Assembly: GCA_951640195.1 (NCBI GenBank)
Contig: OX621172.1
Span: 1,860,001-1,924,000 of the forward strand
Direction: 5' to 3'
DNA: 64,000 bases
Source of the DNA: Porpolomopsis calyptriformis
Lineage: Eukaryota; Basidiomycota; Agaricomycetes; Agaricales; Hygrophoraceae
In this document: piece after piece, positions 33,181 to 44,885 of the stretch
Position numbering within the stretch: the first letter of the stretch is position 1
Layout of the letters: each line of letters starts with the position of its first letter
The notes under the pieces: generated by a model
The model's input: the letters and a program-made list of their open reading frames with translations, nothing else
Databases searched by the model: none
What the model was told of the DNA's origin: nothing
Program-made: the position numbers and the translations under genes

Positions 33181-36100
33181 TCATGACAAAACCCTAGATT
33201 CTTTGGCAACCCAACAGAAATGACCACACCCGGCCGCACACTTACGCCCCCTCTGCCTTATACGAGGGGCGGCAACTTGACCCTCGTCGGTGCCAGCAAT
33301 AGTGTCATTGTCCGACCCATCGGTGCCTTCTAACGGGTTGCCTCTCACCGGAGTGCGGGTCCCCGCTGGTGGTAGTGGGGCGAACGATGGAATTTCCTCC
33401 ATGGGGTGTTCCATCTTGTACCATTTATAGCACTCCTGATGCCCTCCGTGTTTGCAAACCGAACATTGGAAGAGGAGTGTCCGCACAGGACACCGGCTGT
33501 GGGTAGGAACAATCAAAGATGCGAACCCGGCCGTTAATAGTTTCGAAAGGGGCGCACCATATAGAGCAGCGGACTGAATATGTGCGACATGATTGACAAT
33601 ATGCATAGAAACCTTTCGTTTCCCTATGCTTTTGTACGCCCGCAAGATATGGAAAAGGTTTCTGACATTTTCCGCAGGAAAAATGGATGGTAGTTCCGAG
33701 CTGGTTGAATAGAATGGCATGTCAATGCTATCGTCATGCCATGAGAAATGGCATACCTGTGTGGCAGCGCCTAAACTTTCAGCTCCGGAATATTTGCGCA
33801 AAGACGCGGCCGGGGTGTACAGCCGCAGACGCAACAGAAGATCTGAGGGTAGGATTAATCAAATCATCTAGTGCGTATTGAACGTGGAGACTAACCAATG
33901 TATGAATCCAGGAAACGGATGGTTCTCTTTTGGCCCAGTTTCAGTTCTCGCGGTGCCACAAGGGACAGAAGGGCACACATTTGAACGTCACCCTAACTCA
34001 AAGATAAGATCCACTCATAAAGAATGAAGAAATCAAGATACCTCATCAGCAAGGGACTCAAGCCAGCTCCGGAGTGTTTCCCAGCCCAATTCGCGATATC
34101 TTTGTTCGCTGGCGTTGACAATATCCCGTCTTCGATCAGTGAGTTGAGAGGCTCGATCAGGAGATCGCGGTTCTTGTGCATGATCCTCGGGATTTAATAC
34201 CAACTCTGAAAGTGCTTGCGACTTCTTCCGCGCATGGTTCGTCGAGGTTGGAAGCACAGGACTCTTTACCAGGGGTTCTTCTTGAAGTAACAAGTCCCCG
34301 GCAATCACAGTTCTAATGCTGCTGTGTGACTCCTGCTTGACAAGAGGCCGTAACGACGATGCTGTTGATGCACTTGTGGCGCTCCGACTACGCGCTTTTG
34401 CTGATCCAGAGTTCCGACCAGACCCCCTCGAGCGTGGGGAAGGTGAGCCAGAACTGGCCGATCCCGAATTCGCGGATCTCGGCGAGGGGGATACCTCTTT
34501 CTCTCTATTTTCCTCTCCCTCGTCTTGCGTCCAACGCTGCCGGTTAGCCACACGAGAGAGCGGGCTGGGATGAGCGGGAGGAAGCCCAGTGGGGTTGACA
34601 GCAGGGGAAGCAGCAGGAGATCCAGCGGGTTTCTCCCCGTCGCCGGGCCCTTTCCCTCCTTTACCGTCCGTGCTGCCACTGCTGGAAGAGTCTGAATCGG
34701 CCAAGGCGCCTTCTCCTACATGCCGAAGACTAGAGCTCGGGCTTGAATTCTGCTCCGAGATGGAAGGACGACGAAGAATGGACTGTCGTCGTTGAGGATT
34801 GGGGTGACACGAATCTAACTCTCGCTGAAGCGAGGACGGTCGAGGCCTAGTTGATGGTAGCGCACTCGCCAAAAACAGAGGGGAAGATGAATTTGAAGAT
34901 GTTGGCGTCTTCTTGCGGAAAATCAAACTATTCGGGGGTTCACCACTGCGTGGCGACGATCGGCTTGGGCTCTCAGGCGTCCTGGGTATAACGGGATCTG
35001 ATCTAAGCAGAATGGAGTCTTGAGGTGGAGGAAAGGTGTACTTTCCCTCCATATCAAGACTCCATTCGGGTGTCTTCGGTAGAGCGGGAGAATGTGGAAG
35101 TGGCGCGTTCTTCCCCAGTCGTGTTGGTTGGGGGTTGAGTACGAGATCCGTCAGCAATGATTTTAGTAATAGCCATACACGCGCGGCTTGATATCTTCCA
35201 TTCTGAAATGCTACCTGAGGAAGATATTCTTAGCGGGCGACTAGCTCAAGGGAAAGAGACAACAGACATCAGCGTTGTGCGAACAGATATCTTCACGGTC
35301 ATCTCCCTTAAATGAGTAATTCTCGGCAAGTTTTGAGAAGGCAACTAGATCTTGACATGGGTCTACCCTGAATGTCCCGATACTCTGAGAAGGTGGGATT
35401 GAAGGCGGGTCCCCGACAACCTTAAACTTGGTCATTGGCTCGTCTATGTCTGGACTGTTTGTGAGCTTCCATAAGATAACCACTCGAATATAGAGAATGC
35501 CAGACACATACACATCATCGTACGGAATCTCGCAGGATGCGATTTTATCCGACACAAATGCCAAAGATCCTGACGCTTCCCAAGTAACGGCAACACGGGG
35601 AATAGCCTCAATCGGTTTGGTGCAATCTCGAAGGTCGAGCTGTGAAAACATCCCAGACAGATGCTGGGCCCAAACAGCATGCGAGTCCGCAAAGGCGATA
35701 TCTTCAGAGTGGATTGAGCACCGTTTTTCGCCCACGAGAGCGAAACTTACCTGTCACTCCCCCTTCAATGGCCGACCCAGTAACTGACCATTTTGCGATC
35801 CACTCCCGCCTTACATCCCAAATTTCAACGGCATCACCCCCTGAGCTCTTGCTCTCCGACGTAGGCTTGTCTCCTTTTGCGAGCGCACCATCGACAATGG
35901 TACTTGGGTCCTCGCGTGACACGGTGTTAACGCGTTGTGTGGAACGCGGTAATGTGTAGACGGGTTCGTGATTGGACCCCGTTCCGAATTCCTCGTTAGA
36001 GACGATGGCGAGTTCGCAATCGTACGATGGACGCCAGAGGACGCGCCGAACAGGGAAGGATGGATGCAAAGTGTAGGTAGCTTTATAAGGTATATGTGGG

Positions 36101-37324
36101 TAGGATCCCGCTGCGGTCAGATTCCATACCTTGGCAAGCCGTAGACTGGTCAATCTCCTGGCCGCAAATAATAAGAGGCATGACAGACCTTGACACATCG
36201 ATCAAGTCCTCCACTTGCGATCCAGCCCAGGCCAGTACCTACGCCACTGGTGACAGTCGGTGTGTTGTTGCCGGCTGGCGGGGTGTACCAGTCAAGGGCC
36301 ATGATGGGACCAGTATGCGCAACTGGAAGTCGATCAAGTTGACCCCTCTGACCCATTTTGAGATCCCACCTTGATGAAATTCAGCTGGGCGCGATAGAGT
36401 GAAACAGGTGACAGAACGGACCGATAAATACTCCCGTTGTCCAAGCCAACAAGAGCCTGAAGCGGTTGCCAACAGCTTGGGGAGAAGATAACATGCCTCA
36501 CCGATGTAGGGTGGTGTATTCTCATGAGAGACTTTGATATATTCCGCAGATCCTGTTAAACGGTCAGGATTTGGTCCCGTCAAGCCCCGCGAGATTGCAC
36601 TGTGCGCACCCAGACACGAACGTCGCCATCTGATGAACCGGTGATGCAATAGTGCTCCACATGTTGGGATACCGAAAGCTTGTTGATTGAACGGAGGTGG
36701 TCCCTTGACTTGCGTTCTGGAGGAAACGGTGATCTTTAATATACTTGTATGGCCGTCGTAAGATTAACGGACTCGTTCACCATACTTATTCGGACCAGAC
36801 TGATTCAAATCCCACATAATTAGTTCACCGTTCCGAGCACTTGTCAAAATTTTGTTGCTAAAGGCTAATTCAAACATTGCAGGTTGGGCAAATGATGAGG
36901 TTGAAAGAGATACACATACTTGTACAACCCCAGGCTACATCTGTGCTTGCGCTATCTATCTTGAGTCCACTCCCATCCCAAAAGTTACGAGAAGAGTCTA
37001 TCCTGTGCCCGCCCCGACCAAGGGATGACTTGTGCTCGGAAGGGGCGGATTGGGTTGGATCATAAAAGCGGAGAATTCGGAGGGCTTGTTACAGATTGTG
37101 CTCAAAGTTGTGACGATAAATTGATGTCCAAGATGCTCACACTCCTTCCCTGCGACAGCACAGCGGGAGTTATCTCCACTGACAGCGATTGCTCCCCCAC
37201 CACTTGTTGTCGCCCGAGGGAGACGAACGAGTCGAGTAGGGCCTTTGTATCCATGCTTGCGGGAATCAGAAAATGGACGAGGTAGGGCGAGGTTCAGGTT
37301 CAATGGAGCAATGCTCGTCGACAT
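33181..37324 (-). CDS. RTC1: WDR24/Rtc1-type GATOR2 (SEACAT) subunit, WD40 plus C-terminal zinc RING
   Basis: The ATG at 37324 begins MSTSIAPLNLNLALPRPF and AIAVSGDNSRCAVAGKE. WD40 repeats spread over many exons: ILTSARNGELIMWDLN, HYCITGSSDGDVRVW, ALVGLDNGSIYRWDL, PIMALDWY, WIASGGLDRCVKVWNL and GDAVEIWDVRREW. A long Ser/Pro-rich low-complexity middle (about 34030-35160) follows. The C-terminus has a zinc-binding module with CSVCKHGGHQECYKWY and GRKCAAGCGHFCWVAKE. This order of N-terminal WD40s, disordered linker and C-terminal RING is that of WDR24 and yeast Rtc1. Family role: the GATOR2/SEACAT branch acting upstream of TORC1 at the vacuole or lysosome in amino-acid sensing. Exon borders in the WD40 part are approximate. 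It starts 62 bp from the Crinkler-type gene on the other strand. Confidence 0.88.
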
Positions 37325-37386
37325 GATCAGCGAGCAGTACTATCAAATCTGAAACTCCGACTCTTATCTTTACCTCGAACACCATC
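37325..37386. promoter_or_regulatory. 62-bp divergent gap between WDR24 and Crinkler-kinase genes
   Basis: The two start codons face away from each other with only 62 bp between them. Any core promoter must overlap one of the 5' ends or the first exon of a neighbour. No TATA box is visible. Confidence 0.5.
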
Positions 37387-39699
37387 ATGCTCAAATTCAA
37401 CTGCTTGCGTCTTGGTGATCCCCGGGAGAGAACCTTCCCTGTCGAGATTGATGGGGAGAAGACTGTCAGTTGTTTGAGAGAAATGATCAAGGAAGAGAAG
37501 AAACCTGCATTCGATCATCTTGATGCACGCTCGCTCAAGCTTTCCCAGGTGAGGTCTTAACTTTGGCTGGTTCCACAGGCTTATGGTCGCCCGACAGGTA
37601 TCCATCCACTACGGCGATATCAAAGCCCCACTACAAGGTCTGACACAATTCGAGTCTCGGCCAATGCTTCCCCTTTTCAGATTGAATCAGCTCTTTCCCG
37701 AACCTCCCAAGTATTGCCACATTCATGTTCTTGTGCAAGCGTCCACTATAGCTGAATCCGGTACTTTTCACTATTCCTTCCTATTTTCGTGATCATTGAT
37801 GGATATTGGACCCTTGTCTTCAATCTAATCGTGTTATTTTTCCTCTCTATTTTGCATCATTGTCCCTGCGGTTCCCTTGCCAACCTCGACGTTCTCTTCC
37901 ATAATCTATCCCTGTTGTATCGCTTCCTGAATGACGTCTTCTTAACCCTCGCTTTCCGTGTTTTCTGGGTCTCGCGTCACAGATGAAGGCAAGTGCGGCT
38001 GACCCATTATGCCCATTACAGTCTGTTGATGCGTCATTGCCACCTCGCCTTAGATCACCGGGCATTTAAACGGGCTCGTTTGGACAGGCCAGATGCGCCA
38101 GTCATTTCCGGCGTGATTGTTTGGTCCTTACTTTTATTCAGTGGATGTCTCCCAGATACTGATGCAACGCTTAACCCATGCGATCGACTTACCTATGGAC
38201 ATTCCCGCCTTGAGGCAATACCTGGACACACCCCTTCGTGAAGAGGAGAAAATCCCTCTGAATGAGCGACATATCAATTCCTTCGTTGTCACAAGAGGCA
38301 ACGCTGGTACACTGTGCAGTAGAGATGATTTACTGCAGCTCTTCCGATCAAGTGAAGTTGAGGAAGCTGATGTGATGGCCACTCGTGCGAAATCTGCGAT
38401 AAGCATTAGTGTTCCGCCCTCAGACGGCACCGAAAGCTCCTACCACTCCTTCTGGGATGAACATATCACGCTCATGATCTCCCAGCTTGTCCCCCAAGGT
38501 CGACCAATTCGCGACAGTTATGAGAGCACAGACACTACCACCCTGCAACCGGATTACGGCTACTTGATTGGAGGAATTTGTACTTTTCGTGGGGAAGAGA
38601 AGCCACTCAACTTTACTGGCTCTCATCCCAAAGATCAACTTATCAACAAATTAGGTGGCTGGTATTATGACCCAGCGCCGTACGTTCTTGGCAGGTCGTT
38701 TCACTTACCTTCCCCGAGCTTTTTGGTAATCTTTGTGAGCCCAGGGTATTACGCCGTTGGACCTTATGTGACGCTTGCGGCAATTACTCCCTCTGAAGTT
38801 GTGGATCTCGTTAAAGTCAATTTGGCGCAGCGACCCGATCGTTTAACGTGTTTAGTAGGAATAATTAAGCTCTGTCGCCTTCTTAAGCCTTTACAAGAGA
38901 TGATTGGATATCGCACAGACTCTGAGCTTGTCGAACTTACGAGGCATTTCCAACCCTTTTGCGCGAAGTGGATCCAACTCATGCTTTTTTTCACAGGGGA
39001 AATGGCACAGTTATAACGATCGGATTATCTTCTGTGAAAAAGAAATATACCAATAACAACCGCATTTCTTGTATACAACATCTTCGAAACATATACGACC
39101 TGCTAGGACGCATAAAATCGCCTAACGTTGATAACCTTCTTAATTCCTATGATGACCATCCGGAGCTTGGATCCGTTGCTTTTCTTTGGCCCAGAGGCAT
39201 CAACAAACCCCCAAGCTCAGCTATAGAAGTTAGGCAGGCGATACTTTGCGTCCTTGATGCCCTTATTGTATGGATCCTTCTGCATTTGTCTGTTACCATC
39301 TGCGCTCAAGCGGTTGAGTAGGTCCTACACGCTGAACCAGACCCACTGTTCCACCGTGATATTCGATGGCCGAATGTTATCAGATCTGCGAGCGACCATG
39401 AACGATGGTTTCTTATTGATTTTGATCATGCTTCCACTGTCCCGACGCGTGCGGTAAAGCATGTGAACCGAAAAACACATTCACCTCGTTTGTTCAGGGA
39501 TGGACATTTGGGCGAGGTGGACATATGGGGAGTTGGCAATTTGATCACAGAGTCCGCTGACGAAGCACTCGGGGTCTCTTCAGATATGAAAGCACTTGGG
39601 GAGAGGTTGCTCAGGGATGAACAACTGACAGCTGCAGAGGCAATCATCTTAGTTCACAGGTTTGCAGATATGTCATTTATTCCTCTCAGCTTTCACTGA
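37387..39699 (+). CDS. Crinkler (CRN) N-terminal domain fused to a divergent protein-kinase-like domain
   Basis: The ATG at 37387 gives MLKFNCLRLGDPRERTFPVE, then CLREMIKEEKKPAFDHLD and ARSLKLSQ. Across a phase-0 intron it continues VSIHYGDIKAPL, LPLFRLNQLFPEPPKYCHIHVLVQ in two pieces. This is the CRN ubiquitin-like N-domain with its LFP and HxxVQ features. An exon with a basic KRARLDRPD motif, a possible nuclear signal, lies near 38070. A large C-terminal part follows over several exons. It ends in a kinase-like catalytic region: LFHRDIRWPNVI, then RWFLIDFDHAS in place of DFG, and EVDIWGVGNLI. No signal peptide was seen. Crinklers are known from oomycete effectors and also occur in chytrids, Glomeromycota and some basidiomycetes. 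The target is unknown. The HRD Asp and the Asn are present, so catalysis is possible. The 3' end might include one more small exon. Confidence 0.8.
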
Positions 39700-40070
39700 T
39701 GTAATCAGCAGCCTATAATATTGCAGCGGCATTCTTCCTTGGAAATCTCACTCACAGTGTATTGCTCAAAAATGTGCTGAGCCCCCAAATGGGTACACTT
39801 CCATAAATTCTGGAATATGATGGGAATGTGACAGGAATTTGCTGGATTAAGAATATTCCAGCAGTGCATTTGAGACATGATGGCTCTTCAGCCTTCTGCT
39901 ACAGCCCAGCTAAGATCAGGAAGAAGGAATGCAGAGGTAAACTAGGACTAAGAGGTGGCAATGGCAACTGTCCTTCCAATGTGTTGGTGAGAACAGACTC
40001 AAAATAACGAGGGATATGTACCTCAGCCGTGTAGGCCCCATCCCTCCTTGAATATAAGGTTCATCTAAAG
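39700..40070. repeat. Intergenic region with short inverted repeat
   Basis: No gene is supported. A perfect 9-bp inverted repeat (ctggaatat at 39810-39818, atattccag at 39853-39861) with a 34-nt loop could form a small hairpin in the 3' region of the Crinkler-type gene. Confidence 0.35.
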
Positions 40071-40549
40071 TCATCGGGAATCGAACGCGAATGCTGCCAT
40101 CCTACTCTTCAACCACTGCAGTAATTTAGTTAACCGCTCGCAGTCAAGCTCATACAACCGAAGCAGTTCTCGGCACTGTTGGAGCCTGTGCGAGGTTATA
40201 ACTTTCCTGGCAGGGCTATCAGCGTCGAGGTCGTCAATTTCATATATCTCGAGTTGACAGCGGCATCTCTTGACCCTTTGTGAAGCCAGAAACCACTCCG
40301 CAATAACCTCCTTCCAGCCTTCGTGGAAAAAGCTCGACAGACGTTGAGGACTCCGAGCCCTTTCGTTGGTGATACCAGGCGCGATCTGGATGTAGGGCAT
40401 GGGGGGGGGGAATCATATGCAATAGCTGTGATGCCTCGTACCGTTCGTTTCTCGTCATATGAATTTGGTGGGATGCAGGTCACTCCATCCATCCCATTCA
40501 ACCATTGCGTAACAGATTCAGATAGCCGAGAGCTCTTCGATTGCGACAT
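40071..40549 (-). CDS. Small uncharacterised protein, frame broken at a homopolymer
   Basis: From ATG at 40549 the frame reads MSQSKSSRLSESVTQWLNG and RTVRGITAIAYD. It then meets a run of ten C (plus-strand G run 40401-40410). Beyond the run the protein-like sequence continues in a different frame: RARSPQRLSSFFHEGWKEVI, RCRCQLEIYEIDDLDAD, RLQQCRELLRLYELDCERL and so on to a stop at 40071. The second half is helical and charged; the first-frame continuation is Ser/Arg-rich and less protein-like. A base miscount or real indel in the C run would join the halves. A short intron around the run is also possible. I recognise no family. Confidence that both halves are one gene is moderate. Confidence 0.45.
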
Positions 40550-41536
40550 GGTGTCAAGGCTGCGATTGAAAGTGGGTGGTACACGTAATGAAGAGGGGAG
40601 AGGCTACCGTCTGCAATGATAATTTACAGAGAGCGTGAGAAATCTTTCCACTTTTGGCTACGATCTCTTTCAGCTTGCTGCCGTGATAGCTCTCCCATTC
40701 TGGATTGGTTCTCATCCGGCGATCTTCCATCCCTCAACACAGTCTCTATTCCCACCAGGGCTCGCTCTGGAAGATTTTTGCGGGAGCTCGGGAACCTTTG
40801 ATGCTAAAGCATTCAATTTATGAACCCCGGTTTCTGCAGGTTGATGATGTGCTATCTTTCTACTATTTTGGATGATTTTCATTTTTTCAGCAAAGGTAGC
40901 AGAATTCCTTCGTTCTGCCAACTTATCGTTGTAATGCGAATCTCATAGACTTGGTCTCGTCAGGCTTTAAATCCCATTAGTTATTGCCACGATACTTTCC
41001 CAGACTTTCCGCATGGTCAACTGGCACCGATATTCATAAAAGCACTCCGAGAGTCTGGCGCAGATTACATATAATATCACACATCGCTAGGAACGGGATG
41101 GGTACCCATCGGAGCTCCCATCAACTCTTACAGAAAACAACCATCAGGAGATACAAAATGCGCTTCTAGCAAACGTCACCGGCAGGGAGAAACTTCTTTG
41201 TGTGAACGTTTCCTTTTCGTACGATTAAAGTCCCAACTCACTCCACCCTATCAACCATCAACCACAAACCTCCCCCTTTTCACTGGGAGATCTTTTCGTC
41301 AAGTGACAAAACTTCTTAGAGTACCTCCACCGCCTCCAGAAGTTCCACCGCGCTCTTCTGAGACACCCCCTCTTCACTTGCTCGACCAAAAATCCTGCTT
41401 TACCTCATTCTTCATTAAACATGTTGACAAATCACCAACATTAATTTCCGCGAAACGAAAGCAGCAGTGATATATATACAGTCAACAGACTGGATGCCGA
41501 ATCCCAATTACATTAAATAACTGCAGCATAGTCAAA
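40550..41536. other. Intergenic region, no supported gene
   Basis: Short plus-strand frames (for example 41198-41470, Pro/Ser-rich) show no domain and no consistent splicing into neighbours. The TATA-like tatatatac at about 41469-41478 lies just beyond the 3' end of the DUF6534 gene, so its relevance is doubtful. Confidence 0.4.
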
Positions 41537-43646
41537 TCAAACGTCTCCCAGTCCCAAGTCATGTTGGATCTTCTCTGGTCCATGATCCGCTCCCAAGCTG
41601 AAGTTCCTCTCATTCCTCCGTTCGTGGGCGGTGGGATCAATGGTGATGAACGTCTCCGACTTAATTTCGACGCCCGCGTGCTGACTTTGCTGTGGACTTC
41701 GTTCCACGCCACGGCTATACTCCCCCAACGAAATCATGGGGTTGAGATCCCTCCGGATAGTTTCTCGAGCGTTAAGACTAGCAGCAAGCAAAAGAACATG
41801 GTCAGAATGAATGTGATCACCCAAGATTTCGAAAAGCGAACTTGGTCAGGAAACAGTTTGCATAGACTGCGAGAGCGGTAAAGATGAGAGGCAAACATGG
41901 CCAATGAGAAAGAAGGCACAAACGTTGGATTTGAATCTGGAATGCTCCAAGGAACGTCAGGGTGTTTGGCATCAACAAGGCCTGCAGGCAACTCAACAAC
42001 CGAATTTCAAACGTTTGGTATCACCGACTCACGCTGGTAAGTTCGAGGATGGCAAAGACGCTAGCAGAGTGTTTATCAGTGCCCCCCCCTTCCTCGCTGA
42101 GATGAGATAAAAACAAACTTACAACAATATCCCACCAGTCCTGATGGTATATTTGATGAGGATGTTGATGAGATTCTGGGTCCTGGAGAAGGGTGAGCGT
42201 GAGCCCGTGATATAAAACAAGACATGGGATTTGAGACGCACGGTTTGAACACTGTTTTCCGACCCTTCCTGAGGTAGTACGTAACGGCGAAACAAATCAA
42301 CCAATCCACTACGAGACCGACTGAAAGGCCAGCCGTCACAGTGAATTTGCCATGCACAAAGAAACCGCCCCACGTGGGGTAAATGTACCTAGGGACACGA
42401 ATGGTGAGGCCGAGTCTTAAAGGTTAGTCCCAGGAGAACTCACATTAAAACACAAGCAGCTGAGTTCGGAAGTGTCGTCAGTCCGAAAATGGTGACCAAG
42501 GAGGCACCAACTTACTGTACGCAAAGCCTAAATGATAAGTGGTGTCACTTGATGATAAAAGACAACAGGGCAAATTATTTACCTGGTCGGAGTGTGGCGA
42601 GAACTCCCTATGTAGACGAAGTTTAAAAGTGATGTGTGAGCAGTGAACCCATCATGAACGCACGATTATGATGGCGAGCCATAGCTTTCGTTTACTCACT
42701 ACAGCGGGGTCAGAGAGGGTTGGGTGAAACGAGTAGAACTTACGGATATAGATTTTCCAGACGAAGAACCTGATGGCAAGCTAAGTGGACAAGTCTGCGA
42801 GAAACGCGAGGGACTCACTGGTTAACGGGCCATGCAACCGCAAACTAGAGAGGCTGCTGGTCAAGGTCAAGAATCTGATGTGAGAAATAAATGACCCACG
42901 CCAAGAAGAATGGATAGCTTTGTTGAGAGTTTAAGCTTTGTTTGATTTCAGAGATGGCTCCATGCTCACCGGTACGCTCCTAGGTTGGAGTTCAGATTGA
43001 GGTTTGAACAAGTACCCAGTGAGATGGACACATACCATGGGATCTCCAACAGGGCGTCCGGCTGGCCATATCTGTTGATGAAGTACCAAACGATGTAATG
43101 ACAGGAAACTGCGGCGTGCACTGTCTCTACGATACTAGATGTGTGACCGAATCAGTGGGCAACAGAGCTTGTTGATGGCGGAAGCGTCTTACGCTACGTA
43201 GCCAACCTGTAAATCAGTCAGTCGAGGCTCACAGAAATTTAAGTACAGCTTACCAAGACTATCACGTCGAGAAAATACGTGAGATGATTCAATGGGGAAC
43301 GGAAAAAGTCGCCGTCTAAACCGCTCACCTTTCATCCAACGAGTATCGCGGTCTTGGGCATAGGTGTAGTAATTGTAGACTTGGGTCACCGTCTGAAGGT
43401 AGTAGGCCTTAGTCCAATGGGATCGAACAACGAAGGGGTGGTTTTACCATGCCGAAGAGCCTGTGTACATGCACAACAGTCAGCGATCGATGGTTGAGAG
43501 GTCCAGCGAAGACGATTTGCGCACATCATGAAGATAAATGTCCCGCATAACGGGCCTGGACGTGAGGGGATATGTCAGGTGATCAACGATGAGGGAGAGA
43601 GAGAGGACATACTCAAGCCCATAGCTTCTACTGAGGGAGCAGACAT
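41537..43646 (-). CDS. DUF6534-type multi-spanning membrane protein
   Basis: The gene is broken into about ten very small exons. The ATG at 43646 begins MSAPSVEAMGL. Across an intron come PLCGTFIFMM and LFGMTVTQVYNYYTYAQDRD, then TRWMK, matching the start of DUF6534 proteins. Later exons give IVETVHAAVSCHYIVWYF, INRYGQPDALLEIPW, YIYPTWGGFFVHGKFTVTAG with VDWLICFAVTYYLRKGR, and TQNLINILIKYTIRTGGIL. The last large exon contains LLLAASLNARETIRRDLN and a hydrophilic tail ending at 41537. This order of about seven hydrophobic segments and a cytosolic tail is typical of the large Agaricomycete DUF6534 family. Function is unknown. Exact exon borders in the middle are uncertain. Confidence 0.65.
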
Positions 43647-44130
43647 GACGAGGGTCGATCGATGAAAGAAGCAGGAAGAAGAGTGAGCACGGCGGTATCC
43701 ACCACACCCCGTATCTAATATACGCAAAAACGACGGCCCGTTTCAGGTTCGTGACTGGCCATCAATCTGTGGTGGCATCCAGGTTAATATTTTGAAAAAG
43801 AAACGCGAACGTACAGTCCGTATGTCTCGATGAAACACCGAGTGATCAGTGCCACATGGGTGATGGACGCATCTGAGTTCGAATATTAGGACGAGCTTCC
43901 TCTGCCGTCCGTCTTGTCCCGTAATACAAAAGCTTGAATCCATGATCAGTCAGGTTGGCAGATTTCTGTTCACCTGAGGTCACTGGAGCAATACATAAGT
44001 AGAGACACCGATAGGCCCTTGATGAAAAGATAGATGTACGTTGCAAGAGCCAATAGCAGACCGAAAGTCTAGGGTTGATAAACTCGGAAGGTTAGGACGA
44101 AATTTCTTCGGCGGATATCGGCACTGCCAC
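43647..44130 (-). other. Possible exons or fragment of a second membrane protein
   Basis: Between about 44050 and 43960 a spliceable minus-strand segment reads TFGLLLALATYIYLFIKGL, then SVSLLMYCSS, a clear hydrophobic helix. It has an AG before it and GTGAAC after it. Another candidate exon reads ASITHVALITRCFIETYGL near 43850. No start codon or further homology was found. It may be part of a separate membrane-protein relic, or alternative 5' exons of the DUF6534 gene. Confidence 0.3.
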
Positions 44131-44885
44131 GCCTGAGTGGGGTCGAACGCTCCGATGACCTCGGTGTGGTGTCCGAAACGACAGTATTGACAGTTCTTGC
44201 ATCAGATCGTGAAAGCCCCCTAACTGTGCTCGAGTACGTTTATCCTACAATAATGTGTATGCAGTACTGGCTGGTCTGAACCTGGGTAACATTGTTGATT
44301 TAGAAAAACGGTTCCTGCAGGGCGCTGTTCCGTGAAAGTCCTTGGCAGTCCGGATGGAGGGTAACCGTTAGTCAAGTGACCGGCAAAAGATTGGAAAGTG
44401 GATGGTGACGGCTTAGCGATTGTGAATTGGGGGGTTGGGGACGAATGATCAGAATCGGGGAATACCAATTACAATTATCAGCTCGAGCCAGTCCAGTTAG
44501 TTTCGGCTGTATTCAGTTTGGGTTATAAATGGCCGGAAAGATCGCCTATTGGCAAAATGGCGTCAATGCACTGAAAGGTATCAGGAACCTAGTAAAATGA
44601 ATCAGAGAGGCTGTGATCTATATAAATCACTCGAAAGTCGAATGGCACCCACAGTCATTCATACTCTAACACGTCTTGCACGCTTCAGCAGCACTCGATC
44701 TTATATTAGGTGATGACTAGCACTGCACACATTCCCACGCACAGACCCATGGCTGTTCTTTGTGTTCAGAGCCCGATTAAAAGCCCGCCCCAGTCGCAGT
44801 GCGCAACCAACAGCGCTCATCTGCCGTCTTTAAACGCTCTTTCTTCACCTCTTCACCTCTTCTCACAACCCTTGCCTCTGACTAA
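44131..44885. promoter_or_regulatory. Upstream region of RHO1
   Basis: No gene is supported. TATA-like sites lie at about 44525 (ggttataaatgg) and 44619-44627 (ctatataaa), 260-360 nt upstream of the RHO1 start. Pyrimidine-rich stretches precede the ATG, as is common for fungal housekeeping genes. Confidence 0.4.
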
